A stretch of 43,956 bases of DNA from Euryarchaeota archaeon UBA125 (GTDB lineage: Archaea > Thermoplasmatota > Poseidoniia > Poseidoniales > Thalassarchaeaceae). Positions within the stretch are counted from its first letter, which is position 1; each line of letters starts with the position of its first letter. Both the position numbers and the translations under genes were made by a program. The notes beneath the pieces were generated by a model, which saw nothing but the letters and a program-made list of their open reading frames with translations, made no database searches and was not told where the DNA came from. Positions 8,892-18,076 of this stretch are shown one piece after another. The stretch lies in contig DAPV01000070.1 of assembly GCA_002502625.1 (NCBI GenBank), forward strand, positions 1 to 43,956. The letters run 5' to 3'.

Positions 8892-9929
8892 TCACAGACC
8901 GTAATAGGATGAAATTGCGGAATCCGTCTTAGCAACGCTCACTTTCCAATCTTCTTCAATACCCATCAAAGCGCGAATACAATCTACATTCTCTGGAATT
9001 ACATCACTTTCTTGATGAATTGCTTGGAAATAATATAGCCTATCTCCTTGGAGACTAATTCCATCTTGCCAAACAAAAATTTCGTGAAGGTCGCCCCATT
9101 TCCTCCCTATATCTCTTGCCATCTCCATCACTTCAGCAGTAGTAGTAATACGATTTTTAGCACCCTCCATTACAATTACCCTTGGAGTTTCTTTCCACAT
9201 CTCAATAACTGAATCTGTACTTAGACCGTGACCTGAAGGTAAATCAGCAACAATAGCATGAACATGCATTATTGTTGTAGGGACTGCAACTGCCAAGGAA
9301 TTAATCTCAATCTCAGGTTTTACAGTCATTACATCCGGCCCGTGATGACTTGGAACCTTCAAAACTGGAGAAATCGCATTTATCGGACCCTTCTTAGAGT
9401 CTCCAGGGTCTGCAGCTCTCCTTATCATTGTACATTCTACTTTCAAGGAACCACAGTGTTCGTAAAGTGGAACCAACGTTCTAGAAAGTCCAGTAGTATT
9501 GCATGAAACAACACGAGTTCCTTGAACCCCAATATTCTCTGAATGATTGGCACTAGAGGTATATGATTGTCCAGTAAGTGAATGTTTTTCACCACCTTGG
9601 AAAATATATTTTATTCCTGCATTCTTGTATTTCTCAATATTTTCTGCACCAAGTTTACCAGGAGCGCAATCCACTACCACATCAGCAATTGATAGTAAAT
9701 CTGAAAGCCCTCCAGAACAGGTATATCCTGCATCTGAGAATGCTGAAATCTTAGATAATTCATCAAAAGTACAATACAAAGGAAATCCTTTCTTGACTGC
9801 TAAATTGCATCCAAAAGACGGCCCTGTCTTAGTCACTCCTACAACTATCATGTCATCTTGTGCATCGACTGCATCTGCTACTCTCTTTCCAATTGTTCCA
9901 AATCCATTAATGGCTACTTTGATGCTCAT
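8892..9929 (-). CDS. gap: Glyceraldehyde-3-phosphate dehydrogenase, archaeal type II
   Basis: This 345-residue cytosolic enzyme oxidises glyceraldehyde 3-phosphate to 1,3-bisphosphoglycerate using NAD(P)+, or runs in reverse in gluconeogenesis. The N-terminal Rossmann motif is VAINGFGTIGKRVADAV. The catalytic cysteine is Cys143 in VSCNTTGLSR, in the position found in archaeal type II enzymes. The C-terminal half (RRAADPGDSKKGPINAI, then PSHHGPDVMTV) is also typical of the archaeal family and unlike bacterial GapA. The ATG at 9929 has AGGTGA six bases upstream. It appears to be the first gene of the minus-strand unit, and its TGA overlaps a possible GTG start of the giant protease. Confidence 0.95.
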   Translation of the reverse strand: MSIKVAINGFGTIGKRVADAVDAQDDMIVVGVTKTGPSFGCNLAVKKGFPLYCTFDELSKISAFSDAGYTCSGGLSDLLSIADVVVDCAPGKLGAENIEKYKNAGIKYIFQGGEKHSLTGQSYTSSANHSENIGVQGTRVVSCNTTGLSRTLVPLYEHCGSLKVECTMIRRAADPGDSKKGPINAISPVLKVPSHHGPDVMTVKPEIEINSLAVAVPTTIMHVHAIVADLPSGHGLSTDSVIEMWKETPRVIVMEGAKNRITTTAEVMEMARDIGRKWGDLHEIFVWQDGISLQGDRLYYFQAIHQESDVIPENVDCIRALMGIEEDWKVSVAKTDSAISSYYGL

Positions 9930-9935
9930 ACACCC

Positions 9936-9941
9936 TCACCT
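9936..9941 (-). promoter_or_regulatory. Shine-Dalgarno sequence of gap
   Basis: AGGTGA on the minus strand, six bases before the gap ATG, matches the 3' end of archaeal 16S rRNA (complement of TCACCT). Confidence 0.6.
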
Positions 9942-10030
9942 GATGACACTCCCGTAGCGGGCCATCTATCAAACATTCCAAGACGATTTTGAGCGAAGGG
10001 GTCAAGGACGGCCTAGTACCAGCAGGGACA
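9942..10030. promoter_or_regulatory. Divergent intergenic region between gap and the GXGXG protein
   Basis: This short region separates two divergently transcribed genes, so promoters for both strands should lie in or near it. I see no convincing TATA box, inverted repeat or RNA gene. It is richer in G+C than the flanking genes. A TTG at 9989 would give the plus-strand gene a start 14 codons earlier. Confidence 0.4.
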
Positions 10031-11605
10031 ATGGAGTCCAGAGCAGATATCACTCAGAAGAGCGTTCGACTCACTCGTCAAGTAGCAAAGTCGCTCGATC
10101 AAGCCATTCAACTTGATAGAGCCTTGAAGATTGGTTGGGGAAGAGATGGTGATGAAAGACCCAAAAAAGGTGAAACCGGAGTACTCACACATCTTCCTGC
10201 CAAACTCAAGATGCGTCTTCTAGGTGAATTAGGAGACCTAGTTGGTAGTGCAAATCAAGGAGCTTTATTACAAATTGAAGGCAAGACAGGAGATCTTGCT
10301 GCGGCTTTCCAAAGTGATGGGAAAACAATTTTCGAGAAGGGCACAGGAGATAGAGTCGCTTTAGGTATGTCAGGAGGAACTGTAATTGTCAGAGATGACG
10401 TAGGCGCAGATGCTGGAGAGTCGATGACTGGAGGACTTCTGGTTATACGAGGAATGGTTGGAGAACGAATTGGCGCAGGAATGATTGATGGAACAATAGT
10501 CGCAGTTTCGAATGTAGCCAATGAGGCAGGATCTGGAATGATAGGCGGTAAAATCATCGTAGACGGTAGAGTCCGTTCTGTAGGAAAGGGAGCCCAAAGT
10601 AGATCAATTGATGCAGAAGAATTAGTTGAATTAAACGATATTTTGGAACCTCATGGGTTCAAACTCACTATGGAGGCTACAGTAATAGAAGCAGATACAG
10701 ATGAACATGTTGGGGCAGAACCACCTGAAATTTCCTCATTTGGAAAGTTCGAGGGATTACGACTTTGCCCTCAGGGTGCATCTCTATCCCCCTCTTCCGT
10801 AGTAGACTTATCAAGTGAAATAATTATGCCAGGAGTCTCTTCAGGATCTAACCTCAGAAATATCTGGATTCCTCAAATTCAGAAAGGACCATCTAAAGCA
10901 GGTTCGGCTTTGGAGGGACAACCATGTATCGTGGATTCATCTCCGAGAGAAAATGACTATCTTAGAATTCATGAAGAAAACTACCTCACACTACGAGAAG
11001 AATTATCTGAATCTGGTGGAGCAGTCATTGATATCTCTTCATTTCCTAATCTAAACGAAGCCGCAATTCACGCGATGTCAACAATTGCAATCGGTTTTCT
11101 TCCCGAAGACTCTCCAGTTCTCCTTATGGATGATGTAGATAGAGTGGAGAAATTACTCAGAATGACTGCAGAATTAGGATTAGCAGGCGCAATTGTCAAT
11201 GTATGCACCATTGGTTCTGCACCTGCGATATCTGCTTTACCAACTGTGGGAATGGCCCGTTCAAAACAGAAAACACAAATGAGTGTCTTTCTAAAGACTG
11301 ATTGGACACCTAGTCCATCAGAAGCATTAATGTCAATAGCAGCTGGATTAAATGGAATTGTTTCAGAACCTTTCATAGGAGATGAAAGCCAACCTACAGG
11401 TGTGAAAAAAATTGCTACAGAACTCGATGTGAAACTATCATCAATGGAAGATCACGCAAGAGGATGGATGCAAGCAATGGGAGTTGAATCAATCAGTTTA
11501 CTCCAAAGACAGCACCTAAGAGCAACTTCTCATGAAGCAGCTGTTCTGAGTGGATTACGACTTGATGGTATTCGTCAACCTCTACCAATGTGGTCTCGTA
11601 GATAG
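10031..11605 (+). CDS. GXGXG-domain protein fused to a degenerate glutamate-synthase-like barrel
   Basis: 524 residues from the ATG at 10031; TTG at 9989 would give 538. The first half (about residues 5-195) is a right-handed beta-helix like the C-terminal GXGXG domain of glutamate synthase and the C subunit of formylmethanofuran dehydrogenase. It has stacked repeats: ALGMSGGTVIV, SMTGGLLVIRG, GAGMIDGTIVA and GSGMIGGKIIV. The second half (about 215-500) aligns by eye with the FMN-binding barrel of glutamate synthase: PQIQKGPSKAGSAL in place of the family's QIK-AQGAKPG segment, and SSPRENDYLRIHEENYLTLREEL in place of its SPPPHHDIYSIEDL segment. Ligand residues and the 3Fe-4S cysteines are missing, and the domain order is reversed. 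No glutaminase domain is present. The cytosolic function is unknown, and classical glutamate synthase activity is unlikely. The product may be catalytically dead or bind another ligand. Confidence 0.75.
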   Translation: MESRADITQKSVRLTRQVAKSLDQAIQLDRALKIGWGRDGDERPKKGETGVLTHLPAKLKMRLLGELGDLVGSANQGALLQIEGKTGDLAAAFQSDGKTIFEKGTGDRVALGMSGGTVIVRDDVGADAGESMTGGLLVIRGMVGERIGAGMIDGTIVAVSNVANEAGSGMIGGKIIVDGRVRSVGKGAQSRSIDAEELVELNDILEPHGFKLTMEATVIEADTDEHVGAEPPEISSFGKFEGLRLCPQGASLSPSSVVDLSSEIIMPGVSSGSNLRNIWIPQIQKGPSKAGSALEGQPCIVDSSPRENDYLRIHEENYLTLREELSESGGAVIDISSFPNLNEAAIHAMSTIAIGFLPEDSPVLLMDDVDRVEKLLRMTAELGLAGAIVNVCTIGSAPAISALPTVGMARSKQKTQMSVFLKTDWTPSPSEALMSIAAGLNGIVSEPFIGDESQPTGVKKIATELDVKLSSMEDHARGWMQAMGVESISLLQRQHLRATSHEAAVLSGLRLDGIRQPLPMWSRR

Positions 11606-11651
11606 ACGAAGAGGTCAAACCAAGAAGCCTCCACCCACAGGCGGGGATAGT

Positions 11652-13403
11652 ATGCCAACGGTGAAGTATGGACACGATTCAATTCGTTATTTGCTATCCA
11701 TGCATGGTATATCTTACGACTCAGAATTATGGGAAAACCAACTATCGGATATTGGATGTGTTGTTGAAGGAACAGATGAAGAAGGAGTGGAAATAGAAGT
11801 TTTTCCAGATCGATCAGATCTTTTATCTGTTGAAACAATGACAAGAGCAGCTCGTGCTTTTCTTTATTCTAATCCGACGCCTCCGAATTTAGAAGTTGAA
11901 ACTGGAACAATAACAATGGAAATTGATCCATCCATTTCAACAATACGACCAGTAATTCTGGGTGCAGTAGTTCGTAATGTAAATACTGGATCAACAGAAG
12001 AAGAAAAGGACCTTTTTATTCAATCTTTAATGGACCATCAAGAGAAATTACATCTTACTCTTGGAAGAAAACGTAGACTGGCTTCTATTGGAGTCCATGA
12101 CCTATCTACTCTTGCTCCTCCATTCAAAGTCAAAGCCGTAAATAGAGATCATAGATTTATTCCTTTATCTATGAATTCGGATATGAGCGTGCAACAAATT
12201 CTTGACTCACACCCTAAAGGAATGGAGTATGCCCATCTTCTTGAAGGAATGGATTTAGTTCCAATTATCGAAGATGCAGTTGGAAGAACACTATCGTTTC
12301 CTCCGATAATAAATGGTAGTCACACAACAGTTACAGAAACAACTACCGATTTTATGATTGATGTAACCGGATGGGATGAAAGAGCTTGTGAAGCTTCATT
12401 ACTCCTTGTTTGTTTATCGCTAGCTGAAAGGGGAGGAATTATCGAAAACATGAAAATCACAACTGCCAAAGGAGAAAATTTAGTCTCACCGAATGGAAAT
12501 GCTCGCAGACATTTTGTTCCTGAACGACTATTAGAGCGGATTTTAGGTGGAAAAATTGAATCACAACTTATACGTTCGGCTCTAGAACGAATGGGAGGAA
12601 AATTAGTCGAAACTAGAACTGCGACAGAAGGTCCTCGAAAATCAAACAGATGGGGTGAAGCATCTATTGGAGAAAAAATCCACATCATCGAAATGCCTAG
12701 ATGGCGCTTCGATATATTACATCCAATAGATTTAGTAGAAGAAATTGCAACAGGGATTGGATATGAATCTCTAGGTGAAGCTCATTCTTCACTTGCACTG
12801 GAAGGAGTCCCGCTGACTCGAGCAAACATAATTCGTAGGATAAACGAAAGTCTTTCATCTCAAGGAATACAACAAGTCCAGAGTCTTACTCTATCCAATG
12901 ATATCTCTCAATTCGATAATATGAGGTGGAAGGCACAAGGGGAAGTAACAAGAATTTCAAATCCAATTACGATTGAACATACAATTCTTCGACAGAATAT
13001 TCTGCCATCCTTAATGGAGATATTAGCAGAAAACAGGCATCATGAATTACCTCAAAGAATTCAAGAATGTGGAGAAGTAGTTCGAGAACATCGTAATGCT
13101 TGGAGAGTTGCATGGGCATGTGCTGAAACAAATGCAGGATTTACTGCAGCAAAGGGAATTGCTCAAGCCCTAACAAGAGATTTAGGGGCAAGAGAAGATA
13201 TTTCATTCGAGCCATTAGATGACAAGATTGGACCATGGATCCCAGGTCGAGGTGCTAAGATGCTCATTGGAAATATCGAATTAGGGACATTTGGTGAAAT
13301 AGATCCGGAAGTTAGCGAAATTTATGGATTAAAGGTGCCTATCCATGCAGGCGAATTTGACCTTCGTGCTTTAGCAGAAGCTATACCAGATCCACTGATA
13401 TGA
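11652..13403 (+). CDS. pheT: Phenylalanyl-tRNA synthetase beta subunit, archaeal type
   Basis: 583 residues from the ATG at 11652. The frame is open further upstream to 11550, but that would overlap the previous gene, and GGCGGGGATAGT directly precedes the chosen ATG. The protein charges tRNA-Phe as an alpha2-beta2 enzyme with PheS, which is not in the window. It has the short archaeal/eukaryal layout without the bacterial N-terminal EMAP-like domain. Visible parts are FPDRSDLLSVETM, the B3/B4 region (GRKRRLASIGVHDL), the B5 domain (MPRWRFDILHPIDLVEEIATGIGYESL), and the catalytic-like fold with SNPITIEHTILRQNILPSLMEIL. It lies 46 bases after the GXGXG gene, and a secreted-protein gene follows 48 bases later. 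Confidence 0.93.
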   Translation: MPTVKYGHDSIRYLLSMHGISYDSELWENQLSDIGCVVEGTDEEGVEIEVFPDRSDLLSVETMTRAARAFLYSNPTPPNLEVETGTITMEIDPSISTIRPVILGAVVRNVNTGSTEEEKDLFIQSLMDHQEKLHLTLGRKRRLASIGVHDLSTLAPPFKVKAVNRDHRFIPLSMNSDMSVQQILDSHPKGMEYAHLLEGMDLVPIIEDAVGRTLSFPPIINGSHTTVTETTTDFMIDVTGWDERACEASLLLVCLSLAERGGIIENMKITTAKGENLVSPNGNARRHFVPERLLERILGGKIESQLIRSALERMGGKLVETRTATEGPRKSNRWGEASIGEKIHIIEMPRWRFDILHPIDLVEEIATGIGYESLGEAHSSLALEGVPLTRANIIRRINESLSSQGIQQVQSLTLSNDISQFDNMRWKAQGEVTRISNPITIEHTILRQNILPSLMEILAENRHHELPQRIQECGEVVREHRNAWRVAWACAETNAGFTAAKGIAQALTRDLGAREDISFEPLDDKIGPWIPGRGAKMLIGNIELGTFGEIDPEVSEIYGLKVPIHAGEFDLRALAEAIPDPLI

Positions 13404-13440
13404 TGAACGACTAATACAACGAATTATACCTCTAAAGATT

Positions 13441-13447
13441 GGGGAGG
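13441..13447 (+). promoter_or_regulatory. Shine-Dalgarno sequence of the 694-residue surface protein
   Basis: GGGGAGG followed by AAAC and then the ATG at 13452. This is a strong, well-spaced ribosome-binding site that fixes the start of the secreted protein. Confidence 0.65.
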
Positions 13448-13451
13448 AAAC

Positions 13452-15536
13452 ATGCAAGGTGCGACTTCACGCCTCGTCACCTTTGCTATTATCATTTTAT
13501 TCACATCTAATTTATTGATTCCAGTACATAGTTTAGAAGAACAATCTAGCAGTAATACTCCTAAAGAATCTAGCAGTCTTTCTTTTGGTAGTAATTCTGG
13601 TTCTAATTTTGTTATTGAACCGGGTGTTGGAACAAATATACTAGTCAATATTACCAATAATGCATTAATTTCAGATTTCGCAAATGTAAGTATTATATCA
13701 TCTTCAGGATGGAATATAGTTTGGCCAAGAAATTCTGCCCCATCAATCGGTGAAGAGATTCCAATCAATTCAAATGAACTAGTTTGGATACAATTCAGAG
13801 TAGATGTTCCAATAGTAGAAAATGGAATGCCATTAGCAGGAAGCAAACATCTAGTATCAGTTAAAGCAATTAGCCAAAATGATGGGCTAGAGTCGTTTTG
13901 GAATTTCACAATCGAAGTTACAGCAGTTTCTGGTATCTCAATTGATTCACATCAAAATTTTGCAACTGTAGAACCTGGAGAAAAGGTATTATTGCCTATT
14001 TCGTTACGAAATGTAGGGAATCATAATGCTAATCTTGTTATCAAAGTTCAACCCATGTTAGATTCAGGTCTGCCAGTTGATGACACAGTTCCTGATCAAT
14101 CATTTGCTTACAATGGGTGGTCGGTTGGAACATTTGATCTTTACAAAATTGAAAATTTAGCGGCTAACAATTCGGGTATTGTTCTAATAGAATATGCGTC
14201 ACCATACATATTTTCAGGTGAAATAAAAATTAGAATTAGTGCATATAATGAATTTGAACCATTAGAAATATTGACTGTAAATCAATCAGTATCTATTGAA
14301 AGAATAAGAGGAGTTTCTTTAGATTTTGATGACGAAAACGTTTGTAGTTTAATCCCCCCTACAAGTACAGAAAATCCAGACACTTGTCACGAGAATCTAT
14401 CTATCACAAATACTGGAAATTTCAACGATCAGATTGAAATCAAAATACTATCAAATCCAATTTGGTCTAACGTAGTATTAGGAGCATCAGAAATTGCTCT
14501 TCAAGAAGGAGAAACGGTAAATGACATTGATCTATCCATAGAGATTTTGAATAGAACAATGGCCCGGAAAAGTGGAGACATTTCAATTGGAGCATTCATT
14601 GAAGGAGAATTAATTGAGATTGAAAAATACTCTATTTCTGTAGATTCAGTGATTAACTGGGAATTAGAAAATAAGCAAACTACAATGGAAAATGAAAATT
14701 GTACAATGACAATTACATTTCAAAATACAGGAAATGATATTGATGGAATAATGGTATCTTTAGATATGAATGTTACATCTAATTTCGGATTGATACCTCC
14801 CCCGAATTCAATATTTGATAGTACTGATAATATCAGATATTTTGAGGTGAGAGATATACAACCTAACCAAAATCTGTCATTTACTGCATTTGCAACTACT
14901 CCAACTGGATTTGAGATTAATGGAACAGCTAGGCTTGAAGTAATTGCACACAGTATTTCTGATCCTAGTGTAAATTTTTCAATAGCAGAAGACATTGAGT
15001 ATCTGGGTGATTATTACAGAATATCTGAAGAAGATGATGAACCAAGTGTATTTGTACAACTATTATCTGAAGGATTCGCATTTATCATTCAGAACAATGG
15101 AATACTTCTAACAATATTTGTTGTTGCAGTAGGAACTGTACTACTAAATCGGGCATTGGTCAAACGTCAAGAAGACATGAAGAAAATTCAGTTAAAGCCT
15201 ACAATACAACCTGAAGAAAAAGTAGAAGATTGGACGAAAAAGTTTGAAAATAAGTCAGAAGAAGTAAATACGCAAATTAATTCAAGAAATATAATTACAG
15301 CAACAGATATATTAGACCATCATACTAAAGAATCTAATCTAAAAGATGCAGATTTACTTGCCTTAGGACTTATTGATAATTCATCAGAGAAAACTCTAGG
15401 AGAGAAATTAATGCCCTCAAATCAAAGAGAAAAGAAAACCAAAATTAGTTCCGAAAAAATCAAACCAAGTCAAACCATCGGAAAATCCACAAAAAAAGAG
15501 AAAACAACCGATACCGATTTCGACCTAGACCTCTGA
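13452..15536 (+). CDS. Secreted, single-pass membrane-anchored protein with CARDB/NEW3-like domains
   Basis: 694 residues. An N-terminal signal peptide (LVTFAIIILFTSNLLIPVHS) is followed by about 500 residues of beta-rich, Asn/Ile/Ser-rich ectodomain. This contains repeated Ig-like units with the pattern VEPGEKVLLPISLRNVGNHNA and LSITNTGNFNDQIEIKIL, typical of CARDB and NEW3 adhesion-type domains. Many N-x-S/T sites suggest N-glycosylation. One transmembrane helix (about 546-566, ILLTIFVVAVGTVLLNRALV) leads into a 128-residue cytosolic tail very rich in Lys, Glu and Ser, with the acidic end DTDFDLDL. No enzymatic domain is recognised. Its location between pheT and rnhB on the same strand suggests co-expression with housekeeping genes, so it may be an abundant envelope component. 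Confidence 0.8.
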   Translation: MQGATSRLVTFAIIILFTSNLLIPVHSLEEQSSSNTPKESSSLSFGSNSGSNFVIEPGVGTNILVNITNNALISDFANVSIISSSGWNIVWPRNSAPSIGEEIPINSNELVWIQFRVDVPIVENGMPLAGSKHLVSVKAISQNDGLESFWNFTIEVTAVSGISIDSHQNFATVEPGEKVLLPISLRNVGNHNANLVIKVQPMLDSGLPVDDTVPDQSFAYNGWSVGTFDLYKIENLAANNSGIVLIEYASPYIFSGEIKIRISAYNEFEPLEILTVNQSVSIERIRGVSLDFDDENVCSLIPPTSTENPDTCHENLSITNTGNFNDQIEIKILSNPIWSNVVLGASEIALQEGETVNDIDLSIEILNRTMARKSGDISIGAFIEGELIEIEKYSISVDSVINWELENKQTTMENENCTMTITFQNTGNDIDGIMVSLDMNVTSNFGLIPPPNSIFDSTDNIRYFEVRDIQPNQNLSFTAFATTPTGFEINGTARLEVIAHSISDPSVNFSIAEDIEYLGDYYRISEEDDEPSVFVQLLSEGFAFIIQNNGILLTIFVVAVGTVLLNRALVKRQEDMKKIQLKPTIQPEEKVEDWTKKFENKSEEVNTQINSRNIITATDILDHHTKESNLKDADLLALGLIDNSSEKTLGEKLMPSNQREKKTKISSEKIKPSQTIGKSTKKEKTTDTDFDLDL

Positions 15537-15544
15537 AAAGATTC

Positions 15545-16273
15545 ATGATCGTAGGGGTCGATGAGGCAGGAAGGGGCCCAGTCATCGGCCCTTTAGTTGT
15601 TGCATCGTTAGGTATTCCTGAGTCTCAAATAAATATTTTAGAAGAACTAGGAGTAAATGATTCAAAGGCACTTTCACCTTCTAAGCGACTGGAAATCAGA
15701 AATAAAATTTTAACTTACAAAAATTGGAAATATTCCATAGTAGAATTTAGCGCAGAACAGATAGATCGTGCGATGGAACATGATACTCTCAATTCCATAG
15801 AAGTTAGATTATTTGCAAAGGCAATAAATGACATTGGTTCAGAACATATTTCTAAACTTATTTTAGATGCTTGTGATGTAAATCAAGAAAGATTTGGGCG
15901 AAATGTGTATGCTAGAATCAAACCAACCTCTGAAAAATTAGAATTAATTTCAGAACATAAGGCTGATTCCAAACACCTTATTGTCGGTGCAGCTTCAATT
16001 CTTGCGAAGGTGCATAGAGATTTAGAAATAGAACGGATTAAACAAGAATGTGGATTCCAAATTGGTTCTGGATACCCTTCAGATCCAAAAACCAAGGATG
16101 CAATTCCTTCAATGATTAGCGGCGATCTCCCGCATATCAATCTCAGATGGTCATGGGCTACGGTTGAAAGAGCTTGGAAAGAAGCAGGTAAAGGCAAACT
16201 TCCTCTAAGGCCTAGAATTTCCCAAAATGCTAGAGGACAGTCATCTCTAGACTCATGGTATCGGCAATTGTAA
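15545..16273 (+). CDS. rnhB: Ribonuclease HII
   Basis: 242 residues. RNase HII cuts the RNA strand of RNA-DNA hybrids and single ribonucleotides in DNA. The start MIVGVDEAGRGPVIGPLVVA carries the first two catalytic acids (Asp6, Glu7). LILDACDVNQERF supplies the third, and EHKADSKHLIVGAASILAKVHRD the fourth acid and the conserved lysine. Length fits archaeal RnhB. The ATG at 15545 lies eight bases after the previous stop, which suggests an operon. Confidence 0.95.
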   Translation: MIVGVDEAGRGPVIGPLVVASLGIPESQINILEELGVNDSKALSPSKRLEIRNKILTYKNWKYSIVEFSAEQIDRAMEHDTLNSIEVRLFAKAINDIGSEHISKLILDACDVNQERFGRNVYARIKPTSEKLELISEHKADSKHLIVGAASILAKVHRDLEIERIKQECGFQIGSGYPSDPKTKDAIPSMISGDLPHINLRWSWATVERAWKEAGKGKLPLRPRISQNARGQSSLDSWYRQL

Positions 16274-16305
16274 GAGTAAGCGCCTTTCAGCCTAGTACGA
16301 GTACC

Positions 16306-18033
16306 ATGGGAAATCCTGTTGATCAGCCTGAAATTGTCAAGGCAATCAGGACCTTTGCTCTTCAAAATGCTCTTGAATATGAAGGCGAAGGAGAAATGAA
16401 ATCAGTGTTAGGACGTGTTTTTGGAGCACACCCTAATCTAAAACCACATGCTAAAGAACTAGTTTCTAGAATTATTCCAGCCGTACAAGAAGCGAATAAT
16501 ATTGCTAAATTAAGGGGTTTAGACCATATCAGACAATTACTTTCAGATGAAGCCCCTGAAGCATTAGAAAAGAGAGTCAAAGAACGTAGAGAAGGGCTCA
16601 AACCATTAGATCAAGTTGACAAAATAGTGCTTCGATTTGCTCCTAATCCAAACGGTCCAATGACATTAGGACATAGTAGAGGCGTAATTATCAACAGTGA
16701 ATACTCAAAAATGTATAATGGAGAAGTAATTCTAAGATTTGATGATACAGATACAAAACGTAAACCTCCAGAAATTTGGGCATACAAACAAATTCAAGAT
16801 GAATATGAGTGGTTAACAGGAAAACAACCTGAACGAATTGTTTATGCATCAGATAGAATGACCATTTATCTTCAACATGCTAAAGAAGATATTTTGAATC
16901 AGAATGCATATGTTTGTACCTGCACAGCAGAAGAATTCAAGATTCTTAGAGATTCAAAAAACGAATGCCCGTGTAGAGATTTAGACACATCAGAACAAAT
17001 TGAAAGATGGGAACGTATGAATGATCCGGAAGGTGGATGGAATGATGGTGCCGCAGTAGTCCGAATTAAGACAGATCTGAACTTGCCAAATCCAGCTCTA
17101 CGCGATTGGCCGGCTCTAAGAATACAAACAACTGCGCATCCAAGGGTAGGTAACTCATACCGTGTTTGGCCACTATTAGATTATCAATCTGCGATAGAAG
17201 ATTACCTGCAAGGAGTGACCCATATTATTCGAGGAAAGGATTTGATGGATTCAACGAGAAAGCAGACTTTACTTTACAAATTACGTAACTGGGATTATCC
17301 TGAAACCATGTATTGGGGAAGAGTCAAGGTTCACGAATTTGGAGGGTTTTCAACTAGTGCAATGAAAGCTGATATTTCTGCAGAAAAATATTCTGGATGG
17401 GATGACCCCCGTCTCCCCACTATCGCAGCATTAAGAAAACGAGGGTTTTCCTCTGAGGCATTACGTGCTTTTTGGATTGAACTTGGATTAAATCAAAAAG
17501 ATATTTCAGTTTCTATGAAAAGTATAGAGTCACATAATTCAAAGGTAATTGAAAGTGATACTCCGAGAGCATCTTTCGTTCGTGAAAAACAAACTTCTCT
17601 TACTCTAAATATGAGTGCTAATTGGCCTACTAAAGACCTTCAAATCCCTAAACATCCTGATGACCCAGGTATGGGATTTCGAGTTTGGCCCGCTCCTAAA
17701 GACGGAGATTGTATAATCTTAGAAAAGGAAGACATCAAAGAGCAAATTAGACTCAAAGAATTTGCTAACGTAAACTGTGATGGAAATATACTTGAAGAAA
17801 ATGGATTTGATAGAATAGATCGAAGACCAATTGTTCATTGGCTTCTCGAACATCATTGCCAACCTGCTATTCTTTCTATACCTGAAGGAGTCGAAATAAC
17901 CAATCAAAAGGGTTTGATTGAATGTGGACAATATTCTGTAGGAGATATTCTTCAATTAGAAAGAGTAGGATTTGCACGTATTACTGAAATATCTAACAAT
18001 ACAGACATCAAACTTGTCTATCTTCATGAATGA
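16306..18033 (+). CDS. gltX: Glutamyl-tRNA synthetase, archaeal type
   Basis: 575 residues from the ATG at 16306. An upstream start at 16255 would overlap rnhB and add residues unlike the family. The enzyme ligates glutamate to tRNA-Glu, and possibly to tRNA-Gln as the non-discriminating archaeal form, for later amidation. A helical N-terminal extension (about 100 residues) is usual in archaea. The class I signature is RFAPNPNGPMTLGHSRG. Other marks are LRFDDTDTKRKPPE, DYQSAIEDYLQGVTHIIRGKDL and the KMSKS-equivalent region FSTSAMKADIS followed by GWDDPRLPTIAALRKRG. The C-terminal beta-barrel is of the GlnRS-like anticodon-binding kind. The end overlaps a possible start of the next gene. Confidence 0.94.
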   Translation: MGNPVDQPEIVKAIRTFALQNALEYEGEGEMKSVLGRVFGAHPNLKPHAKELVSRIIPAVQEANNIAKLRGLDHIRQLLSDEAPEALEKRVKERREGLKPLDQVDKIVLRFAPNPNGPMTLGHSRGVIINSEYSKMYNGEVILRFDDTDTKRKPPEIWAYKQIQDEYEWLTGKQPERIVYASDRMTIYLQHAKEDILNQNAYVCTCTAEEFKILRDSKNECPCRDLDTSEQIERWERMNDPEGGWNDGAAVVRIKTDLNLPNPALRDWPALRIQTTAHPRVGNSYRVWPLLDYQSAIEDYLQGVTHIIRGKDLMDSTRKQTLLYKLRNWDYPETMYWGRVKVHEFGGFSTSAMKADISAEKYSGWDDPRLPTIAALRKRGFSSEALRAFWIELGLNQKDISVSMKSIESHNSKVIESDTPRASFVREKQTSLTLNMSANWPTKDLQIPKHPDDPGMGFRVWPAPKDGDCIILEKEDIKEQIRLKEFANVNCDGNILEENGFDRIDRRPIVHWLLEHHCQPAILSIPEGVEITNQKGLIECGQYSVGDILQLERVGFARITEISNNTDIKLVYLHE

Positions 18034-18076
18034 AATCTGGCGTGGGATTCAAAGGCTAATTACTGGTGGAAATGGT

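Noticed and set aside
9547..9957. 136-codon plus-strand frame opposite gap
   Set aside because: It lies wholly opposite the strongly supported gap gene and has no family features.
10255..10557. Minus-strand frame of 100 codons in the GXGXG gene
   Set aside because: Antisense shadow of the glycine-rich repeats (Pro/Ile/Ser-rich translation).
11550..11651. Longer N-terminus for pheT
   Set aside because: It would overlap the preceding gene by 56 bases; the ATG at 11652 has a purine-rich ribosome-binding site and begins at the expected archaeal PheT N-terminus.
16255..16305. Longer N-terminus for gltX
   Set aside because: It would overlap rnhB and add residues not expected in the family; the ATG at 16306 gives a normal archaeal start.
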